From: Acidobacteriota bacterium | GTDB lineage: Bacteria > Acidobacteriota > Terriglobia > Bryobacterales > Bryobacteraceae | DNA: 45,426 nt | Reading direction: 5' to 3' | NCBI GenBank assembly: GCA_021787555.1 | Contig: JAJYLS010000004.1 | Location: 4,353 to 49,778 of the forward strand | Shown here: positions 7,768-13,798 of the stretch, piece by piece | Layout: every line of letters begins with the position of its first letter | Numbering within the stretch: position 1 is the first letter of the stretch | Translations under genes and position numbers: made by a program | The notes under the pieces: model-generated | What the model was told of the DNA's origin: nothing | Seen by the model: the letters and a program-made list of their open reading frames with translations, nothing else | Databases searched by the model: none

Positions 7768-8028
7768 TCAGCCGGCGGTCTCCAGTGACTCGTCCGGATT
7801 TCCATCGTCCTCCCTCTCCCCGCTGAGCCCCTCGGGGAAAGCGTCCGCTCCGAAGACTTTCCGGCGGAACTCCACAATCCGGCGGATCACCTCGTCGGCG
7901 CTTTCGCGCACCCGCAAAATCTGGCCGGTCGTCAGAGTAATGACGGTATCGGGCGTAACGTCGATATGTTCAATCAGATCCGAGTTCAACACCATCGGCA
8001 TACGATTCAGCCGTGTCAGCCGGATCAT
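7768..8028 (-). CDS. flbD: Flagellar FlbD family protein
   Basis: An 86-residue protein that matches the small FlbD family of spirochaetes, Firmicutes and other flagellated bacteria: MIRLTRLNRMPMVLNSDLIEHIDVTPDTVITLTTG, then LRVRESADEVIRRIVEFRR. The family is typically encoded just upstream of motA, as here. Its exact biochemical role is unsettled; it is unrelated to the Caulobacter regulator of the same name. It is the first gene of the late flagellar operon. The GGAG Shine-Dalgarno is 5 bases from the ATG and lies almost at the predicted transcript start, leaving a leader of only about 10 bases. The C-terminal 25 residues are acidic and less conserved. Confidence 0.92.
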   Translation of the reverse strand: MIRLTRLNRMPMVLNSDLIEHIDVTPDTVITLTTGQILRVRESADEVIRRIVEFRRKVFGADAFPEGLSGEREDDGNPDESLETAG

Positions 8029-8044
8029 ATAGACTCCGAGGGTA

Positions 8045-8071
8045 TTATCGGCGGGGGCACGGAAAACTTTA
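8045..8071 (-). promoter_or_regulatory. Sigma-28 (FliA/SigD) promoter, exact consensus
   Basis: Read on the minus strand: TAAAGTTT (8071-8064), 11 bases, GCCGATAA (8052-8045). This equals the textbook sigma-28 consensus TAAAGTTT-N11-GCCGATAA at all 16 positions. It lies 16 bases upstream of the flbD ATG and would drive the whole flbD-motAB-fliW-csrA-fliC-fliD unit. The -35 element begins 11 bases from an inverted-repeat element. Confidence 0.93.
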
Positions 8072-8081
8072 GAAAAACGAA

Positions 8082-8156
8082 TTCACCACAGAGACACGGA
8101 GGCACGGAGAAACACCAGAGATTGTTCTCTCCGTTCCTCCGTGTCTCCGTGGTGAA
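8082..8156. repeat. CACGGAG/CTCCGTG inverted-repeat element, copy 1
   Basis: The left arm is TTCACCACAGAGACACGGAG onward (8082-8111) and the right arm is its near complement, ending CTCCGTGGTGAA (8125-8156). The arms are imperfect, about 30 bp, around a short centre. The element shares its sequence with those at 13426-13522 and 39744-39817. It lies between the divergent flagellar operon and the ORF at 8192. It is a mobile or amplified non-coding palindrome; no protein is encoded. Confidence 0.88.
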
Positions 8157-8191
8157 TCGATTGGTTCGATAAGAAAATCTGGAGGCGCAAC

Positions 8192-8470
8192 GTGGATTCT
8201 TGGGAACAGGAGCGGCGGGAAATCCTCGAAGGTGTTCTGGACGCGCTGGGCATGCCCGAGCCCGATGGCGATCGCGCGGCCGTGTGCCTCTCCCTCTTGC
8301 GCCACCTGCGGTCCGCGGCCGGCGGGTTTTCGGGTATGATGAGGAAACCTGAGGAGGGTTGCCATGGAATCCGCCACAATGCCTGCCCGCTCCTTTTCCG
8401 GCCTCTCCACCATCGGACAGATCGGCATCACCGTCACGGACGTGGACCGGTCCGTGACCTTCTATCGTGA
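8192..8470 (+). CDS. Possible small protein overlapping the VOC gene (doubtful)
   Basis: A GTG at 8192 follows a strong GGAGG at 6 bases spacing and opens a 92-codon frame. The first 45 or so residues look protein-like and helical (WEQERREILEGVLDALGMPE). The last third overlaps the VOC gene at 8364 in another frame and reads as a His/Arg-rich shadow. It could be a short real gene, a decayed gene whose 3' end was lost, or chance. No family is recognised. Confidence 0.3.
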   Translation: MDSWEQERREILEGVLDALGMPEPDGDRAAVCLSLLRHLRSAAGGFSGMMRKPEEGCHGIRHNACPLLFRPLHHRTDRHHRHGRGPVRDLLS

Positions 8471-8771
8471 TGCGCTGGGGCTGGAGTTCCTGTTCCAATA
8501 CCCCGGCCTGGGCTTCTTCGATTGCGGCGGCGTGCGGCTGATGCTCTCGCGGCCGGAAGGCGGGCGCGAGTCCTGCGGCTCCGTGCTGTATTTTCGCGTG
8601 CCGGATATCGACGCCGCCTTTCAGTCCCTGGCCGGTCGCGGGGTGGCGTTCGAGGGCGAACCGCACGTGGTGGCGCGCATGCCCGACTATGACCTGTGGA
8701 TGGTCTTCTTCCGCGACCCCGACCGCAACCTGCTGGCGCTCATGTGCGAGGTGCCGCGCGAGGCGGCCTGA
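8364..8771 (+). CDS. VOC (glyoxalase/bleomycin-resistance fold) family protein
   Basis: A 135-residue cytoplasmic protein with one vicinal-oxygen-chelate domain: IGQIGITVTDVDRSVTFYRDALGLEFLFQ at the N-terminal beta-alpha-beta unit, then LYFRVPDIDAAFQSLAGRGVAF and the C-terminal strand WMVFFRDPDRNLLALM. These are the two half-modules of the fold. Members bind a metal and include glyoxalases, extradiol dioxygenases and antibiotic-binding proteins; nothing here distinguishes among them. The ATG follows a good GAGGAGGG Shine-Dalgarno. The gene stands alone between two minus-strand transcription units. Confidence 0.85.
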   Translation: MESATMPARSFSGLSTIGQIGITVTDVDRSVTFYRDALGLEFLFQYPGLGFFDCGGVRLMLSRPEGGRESCGSVLYFRVPDIDAAFQSLAGRGVAFEGEPHVVARMPDYDLWMVFFRDPDRNLLALMCEVPREAA

Positions 8772-8783
8772 GCCAGTGCGCGG

Positions 8784-9860
8784 TTACCGCCGTCCCAGCT
8801 CTTCCGGATGAAACACCAGGTCGCGGTCGAGCACCATCTCGACGTGCGTGCCGGGGCGCAGGACCACGTCGCGCTTGCGCGAGAGCAGCACCCCCGCGAG
8901 CGCGCCCGCCCCACCGCCGATCGCCGCACCCGGAAGCCCGCGCGTGATGGCTCCGATGGTCGCGCCCATGCCCGCGCCTTCCATGACCGTACGCGGGTTG
9001 GCTCCGCCTCCCTGGCCCTCGACCCCGCCTTCGTCGCCGGACGGCCGCGCGCGGAAATCCCGCGAGACGCCGTTGGGCAGAATCAGGCTGTCGAACCGGA
9101 TGAACAACTCGCCCTTACCCTTGAGCTGCCCGGCGCGCTTGGTGCGGGTAATGGTGCCCTGGACGTCGCTGCCGCGCGGGATGACCACGCGGCCGTTTTC
9201 GGCCACCGGGACGTCGGTGCGGAGATACACGCGGTCGCCTTCCTTGGCGTGCTTGGTGCTGATCTCGCCCACCAGCGACAGCAGCACCCGGGTACCGGCC
9301 GGAACCCTGATATCCCCCGGCCCGGCTTCGGGCGGGCGCTCCAGGGTCTTCTGCGGCGCCTCGGGCAGGACCGGCGCCGGCTGCACTCCGGCGGTCGCGG
9401 CATCCGCCTTATGCCAGCCCGGGTCTTCGTGCCGGTATACCAGCTTGCCTTCCGCCTCGCCCGAAGCGCGCACAATCTGCCGCGCGATCGTCAGCTTCGA
9501 ACGGTCGCGCGAAAGCTCCCAGCGGTCCATGATGCTGTAGTTCTCCGGACCGGAAACCAGCGTGTTGACGAGCAGCGCCGCTCCCTCCCACTTGACCACG
9601 CTGATGCGCGATTCCCCGCCGATTTCGGTACGGCTATCGCTGCCGTCGAGAGCGTACGACCACTGCGCCCCGCCGCCCGAGCACAGAATTCTGCCGCTCT
9701 CCTCGGTCACGTCCAAAGTTGCCGCGACCTCTCCCAGCGTGCGTGCATTGCTGGCCGCGCGATCGAGCACCCACTTGCCCGAAAAATCCCGCTCCGGATC
9801 GGTGGCGCGAAGAGGGACAAAAGCGGTCAGAAAAAGAACGGCGGAAAGGAAACACCGCAT
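8784..9860 (-). CDS. Secreted protein with VirB10-like and glycine-zipper regions
   Basis: A 358-residue predicted exported protein. A signal peptide (MRCFLSAVLFLTAFVPLRA) fixes the start at 9860; an in-frame extension upstream lacks signal features. Residues about 25-130 resemble a lipocalin-like or calycin sheet (DFSGKWVLDRAAS, then a strand series ending in LTIARQIVRASGEAEGKLVYR). The second half (about 170-270) has the IRVPAGTRVLLSLVGEISTK / VVIPRGSDVQGTITRTK pattern of TrbI/VirB10-type beta barrels. A glycine zipper (GAGMGATIGAITRG, then GAAIGGGAGALAGVLL) follows, then LRPGTHVEMVLDRDLVF. No type IV secretion genes are nearby, so it is probably a stand-alone envelope protein of unknown role; similar proteins are common in Acidobacteria. 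Confidence 0.75.
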   Translation of the reverse strand: MRCFLSAVLFLTAFVPLRATDPERDFSGKWVLDRAASNARTLGEVAATLDVTEESGRILCSGGGAQWSYALDGSDSRTEIGGESRISVVKWEGAALLVNTLVSGPENYSIMDRWELSRDRSKLTIARQIVRASGEAEGKLVYRHEDPGWHKADAATAGVQPAPVLPEAPQKTLERPPEAGPGDIRVPAGTRVLLSLVGEISTKHAKEGDRVYLRTDVPVAENGRVVIPRGSDVQGTITRTKRAGQLKGKGELFIRFDSLILPNGVSRDFRARPSGDEGGVEGQGGGANPRTVMEGAGMGATIGAITRGLPGAAIGGGAGALAGVLLSRKRDVVLRPGTHVEMVLDRDLVFHPEELGRR

Positions 9861-9906
9861 GACTGAAGGGTAGCACCTCAGGCAAAAGGCGGGTATTGCA
9901 ATGCGC

Positions 9907-9937
9907 CGGGAGCTGGAGTTGTGACCTCCAACTCCCG
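9907..9937 (-). terminator. Stem-loop after the DUF2264 gene, no U-run
   Basis: CGGGAGCTGGAG (9907-9918) pairs with CTCCAACTCCCG (9926-9937) with one mismatch around a 7-base loop. It lies in the 144-base gap between two minus-strand genes. There is no T-run on either side, so it may be a transcript-stabilising or factor-assisted stop rather than an intrinsic terminator. Confidence 0.5.
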
Positions 9938-9952
9938 GGACGGGCATCGCCA

Positions 9953-10012
9953 GTCGTCAGTTCGTAAACTGATAACCGATAACTGAAAACTCATAACTGA
10001 TAACTCATATCG
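9953..10012. repeat. Low-complexity ACTGA/TGAGT repeat patch, copy 2
   Basis: Units of about 9-11 bases (AACTGATAAC, CGATAACTGA, AAACTCATAACTGA) are reiterated and end in ACTCATATCG. The TGA stop of the DUF2264 gene is formed by the edge of this repeat. Confidence 0.65.
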
Positions 10013-11186
10013 CATGATCCGCCGCCGCATCCTCCCCGCGCCACAGCCGGCGGGCGGTCCAATCCGCTGCCGGCGCGGACCAGAACGGGTCGGCTGGCGG
10101 CAGGCCCAGCGGCAACAAAACTACGGAACAGAGATATAAGCTTCCGGTCGAAATGTAGCTCTCGCCGAGGTGCGGCTGGTGGCCGCAAAGGCCAATGGTC
10201 AGCCAGCCGTTTTTGTCGAAGGTCTCAGGCGCATCGAGTGTGCGCCGCATTACAGCGGTCAGCGCGGCGCGCGCGTGCGGGAATTCGCCGTCGAGCGCCA
10301 TCTGCGCCAGCACGTGGAACGCCCCGCAGCGGTAGGCGATCGAACGGCCCACCGCCGGGTAGCTGCCGTCCGGCGCGATCAGCCGCTCCTGAATCGCGGC
10401 GTAACGCCGGGCGCGCGCCTTCACGTCCGGCAGCAGCCCGGTCCAGGTGCGGTTATGGGTGCTCACCGCGCGAAGCACGTCCACCAGCATGGGCTGAATG
10501 ACAAAGCTGTTGTAGTAATCCCAGTGGAAATGCGGGCCGTCGCCGTAAACGCCATCGCCCAGATACCATTCCTGGTGCTGGCGGACGGCGTAATCCACGC
10601 GCATGCCATCCCAGCGCTCGCCCATCGCCGCCAGCGCCGCTTCCACCGTGGCGGCGAACAGCAGCCAGTTGTTGAAGCCCGGCGTGATGGCGCGCGAGGA
10701 GACCAGCGCGGCAGCCAGGTTGCGCTGCGTCGTGCTGTCCAGCTTTTTCCAAAGCTCGTTGGGCGCGCGGAGAATCGCCTGCGCCAGAAAACCGCAATCC
10801 ACCACCGGCTGGCTGCCCTCGTGGAAGTTGAGGTAGTCGGGCGAATGCGGGTCGGTGGCCGAATGGATGGCCTGGCGCGCGAGCACGGCGTAATGCCGGC
10901 GCGCCTCGTCCTCGGCCCCGGTTTCGAGCCACGGCGCGATGCCCGCCAGCAGGCGGCCGAGCGCTTCCAGATGCGTATAGCGGCGGCGGTCCGTTTCATG
11001 GCCGGCGGCGCATTCCACCGGCATGTTGCGCTTGAGCGTGCCGGCGGCCAGATTGCCGAGCACCGGGTCGGCCAGGCGGCCCAGCGTGCGCAGCCAGTAT
11101 TGGCGGTCGGTTTCCGTCTGCCCCTGCGCGGCCGCGGCCATGCCCAGGCCGGCGATGGATTTAAAGAACGTGCGGCGTGCGGTCAT
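10005..11186 (-). CDS. Tat-exported DUF2264 family protein
   Basis: A 393-residue protein of the DUF2264 family. Its N-terminus, MTARRTFFKSIAGLGMAAAA, has a twin-arginine motif followed by a hydrophobic stretch, so it is probably exported folded by the Tat system. The body is a helical, Trp/His-rich alpha/alpha-barrel-like sequence: RRYTHLEALGRLLAGIAPWLE, YLNFHEGSQPVVDCGFLAQAIL, GDGVYGDGPHFHWDYYNSFVI and RSIAYRCGAFHVLAQMAL. Proteins of this fold act on polysaccharides or glycosides, but no activity is established for this member. I place the start at 11186 because the frame upstream is a shadow of the phosphatase gene. The ATG overlaps the phosphatase stop (ATGA). The stop codon is formed at the border of a low-complexity repeat. 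Confidence 0.85.
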   Translation of the reverse strand: MTARRTFFKSIAGLGMAAAAQGQTETDRQYWLRTLGRLADPVLGNLAAGTLKRNMPVECAAGHETDRRRYTHLEALGRLLAGIAPWLETGAEDEARRHYAVLARQAIHSATDPHSPDYLNFHEGSQPVVDCGFLAQAILRAPNELWKKLDSTTQRNLAAALVSSRAITPGFNNWLLFAATVEAALAAMGERWDGMRVDYAVRQHQEWYLGDGVYGDGPHFHWDYYNSFVIQPMLVDVLRAVSTHNRTWTGLLPDVKARARRYAAIQERLIAPDGSYPAVGRSIAYRCGAFHVLAQMALDGEFPHARAALTAVMRRTLDAPETFDKNGWLTIGLCGHQPHLGESYISTGSLYLCSVVLLPLGLPPADPFWSAPAADWTARRLWRGEDAAADHAI

Positions 11187-12874
11187 TTTGCGGAACCTGC
11201 GAATTCCAGCACCAGCAGCGTGATGTCGTCGGATTGCGGCGCGCCTTCGGTGAAGGCCGCCACCGCTTCCTGAATGGCGTCGTGTAGCGCCCCGCAGGAC
11301 TCGGCCGCGCGCGCGGCGGCAATCGCCTCCAGGCGCTTCCGGCCGAAAAACTCGCCGGCGGTGTTCTGCGCCTCGCTCACGCCGTCGGTGTAGATGATGA
11401 TCTTGTCGCCCGGCGCGAGCTGCCGCACCGCCACCGCGAACTGTGCCTCCGCTATCAGCCCTACCGGCATGCCCGTGGCATCCAGCATCTCGCGCGCTCC
11501 GCCGGCGCGCAGCAGAAGGGGCGGGCAGTGCGCCGCATTGACGTAGCTGAACCGCCCGCCCATCTCCAGCAGGCAATAGAAAATGGTGGCGTACTTCTCG
11601 CCGCTGGTGCGGTCCAGCAGAAAATGGCTCAACCCTTCGATACGCCGCCCCAACATCTCGGGATGATCGGTGGCGGCGATCAGCGCGCCTTGCAGCAGCG
11701 ACGCCAGCAGCGCCGACCCCACCCCCTTCCCGGAAACGTCCGCCACCACGGCCGACCAGCAGCCCGCGTTCACCGGGCGCGCATCGAAGTAATCGCCGCC
11801 CACCTGGTGCGACGCCACGCTCGAACCGCACGCGCGCACCCACCCATCGCCCGGCAGCTTGCCGGGCAGCAGGCTCTGCTGAATCGTGCGCGCCAGGCGC
11901 AGCTCTTCTTCCAGCTTCTGCTTGGCGCGCTCCTCTTCCAGCAGGCGGGCGTTCTCCAGAACGGTGGAAGCTTCCATGGCCAGCGTCTGGAGCAGTTCGC
12001 GGTTGCCGCCGGCGAGGTCCGCCGCGGCCACGCGCGAATCCATGTACAGCACGCCGAGCGTCTCCCTCGCCGGCGAAACCACGCTGGTGGCGTCGGCCAG
12101 CGCCGTCCGGATGCGCACCAGCGGCAGGCAGATGACGCTGCGCAGTTCCAGATCGGCCACGCTGTCCTGCCCGGCGCGGACCGGGTCGAAGTTCATCGAG
12201 AACAGCTCCCGGCGGTCCTGGAGCGCGCGATGGATCACCTGCCGCGGCACACGCAGATCGCTTTCGGGGAGCTTGTGGCCGCTGCGGTGGCGGGCCACCT
12301 TGGTGACCAGCCCATCGCCCTCCCGCAGCAGCAGGAAGCCGCGCTCGGAGCCGGTGATGGCCAGCGCCGTGTCCACCACCGAGACCAGCACGTCATCGGT
12401 GGAGAATGCACTTTCGAGCGTGCGCGCCAGCTCCAGAATGGCGCGCAGCTTGGCCATGTTGCCGCCCAACCCCTGCGCCGTGGCTGAGGCATCCGAGGTG
12501 CCCACCTGTTCCATGAGGCGCTTCAGCTCGGCGCCGTCCAGCGCGAAGGTGAGCTGGTAGGAATCGGCCACCCCGAATTCGATGCGGTCGGAATTCTTCA
12601 GGGCCTGGCGTGCGATTTTCCTGCCGTTGACGAAGGTGCCGTGGCGGCTGCCGCAATCCTCGACGACATAGCCGCCGTTCTCCACCACGATGCGCGCATG
12701 CGCGCGCGAAGCACGGCTGTCGCGGATAATAAGGTCGCTGTCCGCCTGCCGCCCGATACGGAACGGCACCGGCTCGATGGCCACGCGCCGGCGCTGCCCG
12801 CGCGGATCGCTTACCACAAGGGACGCGGGTTGTGCGTGCGGAGGGTGCCCTCCGGGCCCGGCGGGCTGGTCCAT
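11183..12874 (-). CDS. FHA-GAF-PP2C serine phosphatase (RsbU/SpoIIE type)
   Basis: A 563-residue signalling protein with three domains. An FHA domain (about 18-115) carries FRIGRQADSDLIIRDSRASRAHA and GSRHGTFVNG, which bind phosphothreonine. A GAF domain (about 145-310) follows. A short coiled linker (EEELRLARTIQQSLLPGKLP) leads to a PP2C/SpoIIE domain (about 350-560) with HQVGGDYFD, VVADVSGKGVGSALLAS, IIYTDGVSEAQ and SDDITLLVLEF; the Asp residues bind the metals. Such enzymes dephosphorylate anti-sigma-factor antagonists. Start: ATG at 12874, in TGATG overlap with the upstream Fur-type gene; a longer frame upstream has no support. No kinase or antagonist partner is encoded in the window. Confidence 0.92.
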   Translation of the reverse strand: MDQPAGPGGHPPHAQPASLVVSDPRGQRRRVAIEPVPFRIGRQADSDLIIRDSRASRAHARIVVENGGYVVEDCGSRHGTFVNGRKIARQALKNSDRIEFGVADSYQLTFALDGAELKRLMEQVGTSDASATAQGLGGNMAKLRAILELARTLESAFSTDDVLVSVVDTALAITGSERGFLLLREGDGLVTKVARHRSGHKLPESDLRVPRQVIHRALQDRRELFSMNFDPVRAGQDSVADLELRSVICLPLVRIRTALADATSVVSPARETLGVLYMDSRVAAADLAGGNRELLQTLAMEASTVLENARLLEEERAKQKLEEELRLARTIQQSLLPGKLPGDGWVRACGSSVASHQVGGDYFDARPVNAGCWSAVVADVSGKGVGSALLASLLQGALIAATDHPEMLGRRIEGLSHFLLDRTSGEKYATIFYCLLEMGGRFSYVNAAHCPPLLLRAGGAREMLDATGMPVGLIAEAQFAVAVRQLAPGDKIIIYTDGVSEAQNTAGEFFGRKRLEAIAAARAAESCGALHDAIQEAVAAFTEGAPQSDDITLLVLEFAGSAK

Positions 12875-13395
12875 CACGCGCGCCGGGCGCGTTTGGCCGG
12901 CGGAAGGGGGGCGCCCACCGGGCTCGCCTCCACCTGGCTGCGCAGTTCTTCCACTTCGCGCAAACGCAGCGTCTGGCAGTGCGCGCAATACCCGCCGATC
13001 TCGGTGCGCGCCACCAGGATCTGAAACCCGAAATGGCTCTCGATCTGCTTGCGAAGCCGTTGCAGCGGCTCGCCGAAAAATTCCTCGACGCGCCCGCAGC
13101 GCAGGCAGACCATGTGGGCGTGCTCTTGTTTGAGGCGCGTTTCGTAGAAGTGCTGGTCCCCGGTGAAGTGCATCAGGTCCAGCTCGTCCACCAGGCCGCT
13201 CGATTTGAGCATCTTGAGCGTGCGGTACACGGTCACCCGGTTGAGCTTGGGGTCCCGCTCCTTGGCAAGCTGGTACAGGCGTTCGGCGTCCAAGTGCTCG
13301 CCGGTCTTGTCGATCAGTTCAAGCAGAATCTGGCGCTGGCGCGTCAGGCGGACCCCGCGCTCTTTCAGCGACCCTTCGATGGAATCGAGCGCCAT
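12874..13395 (-). CDS. Fur family transcriptional regulator (Fur/PerR-like)
   Basis: A 173-residue metal-dependent repressor. The winged-helix domain (about 1-85) contains LKERGVRLTRQRQILLELI, LDAERLYQLAKE and RVTVYRTLKMLKSSGLV, the DNA-recognition block. The dimerisation domain has HFYET, HAHMVCLRCGRVEEF and GYCAHCQTL, giving two CxxC pairs for structural zinc and His/Glu ligands for the regulatory metal. Whether it senses iron (Fur), peroxide (PerR) or zinc cannot be told from sequence. ATG at 13395 is chosen because the in-frame extension upstream runs into an inverted-repeat element. It heads an overlapping trio with the phosphatase and the DUF2264 protein. The tail is basic (PPAKRARRA). 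Confidence 0.92.
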   Translation of the reverse strand: MALDSIEGSLKERGVRLTRQRQILLELIDKTGEHLDAERLYQLAKERDPKLNRVTVYRTLKMLKSSGLVDELDLMHFTGDQHFYETRLKQEHAHMVCLRCGRVEEFFGEPLQRLRKQIESHFGFQILVARTEIGGYCAHCQTLRLREVEELRSQVEASPVGAPLPPAKRARRA

Positions 13396-13425
13396 AGGTG
13401 ACGCTTCAATTCTAGCAAGTCTATG

Positions 13426-13522
13426 AATCACCACAGAGCCACGGAGAACGCAGAGGTTATACCCAGAAAAGCTCAAGAATTTCTCTGTGCTTCCTCCGTA
13501 TTCTCCGTGGCTCCGTGGTGAA
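13426..13522. repeat. CACGGAG/CTCCGTG inverted-repeat element, copy 2
   Basis: The left arm from 13428 (TCACCACAGAGCCACGGAGA) and right arm to 13521 (ending CTCCGTGGCTCCGTGGTGA) are near complements around a central AT-richer segment. It is the same family as 8082-8156 and 39744-39817 and sits just upstream of the Fur-type gene start. Confidence 0.87.
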
Positions 13523-13619
13523 TTCTTACGGGCGGGCTTCGGTTCATTGCGGCATTTTAATCGCGAACATAACGTAGAATCTTAATCAAGCGGTGGGTTA
13601 ATCGAACCGGGAGGAAGCG

Positions 13620-13760
13620 ATGATGCGTAGATTTCTGGCCGCCAGGCGAACCAGGAGCGCCGGCAGTAGCCGCTCGGTGAGCCCTGGGGCAGGCTCTAAC
13701 CCCTGCCCCACCACAAAGTTCCATATTATTTTCTGCTATTGGATGCAACCGGACAGGTAA
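13620..13760 (+). CDS. Possible 46-residue leader ORF upstream of the Oar receptor
   Basis: ATGATG at 13620 follows a near-ideal GGGAGGAAGCG Shine-Dalgarno. The frame runs only 46 codons (MMRRFLAARRTRSAG at the start) and ends 38 bases before the ATG of the receptor gene. The peptide is Arg/Ser-rich with no recognised domain and contains a hairpin in its coding sequence (13686-13709). It may be a regulatory leader, the remnant of an earlier start of the receptor gene, or chance. Confidence 0.3.
   Translation: MMRRFLAARRTRSAGSSRSVSPGAGSNPCPTTKFHIIFCYWMQPDR
13686..13709. repeat. GGGGCAGG/CCTGCCCC hairpin
   Basis: Perfect 8-bp arms GGGGCAGG (13686-13693) and CCTGCCCC (13702-13709) around CTCTAACC. 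There is no following T-run. It resembles other short GGRCAGG hairpins in the window (19435, 36094) and lies between the Fur-type gene and the receptor gene. Confidence 0.55.
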
Positions 13761-13798
13761 CGTCCGGCGTCCGGCCAGCGCCCTAGTTGGATAGAGCG

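Noticed and set aside
11187-11843. In-frame N-terminal extension of the DUF2264 gene
   Set aside because: It is a shadow of the phosphatase gene; the Tat signal begins at 11186 with an ATGA overlap.
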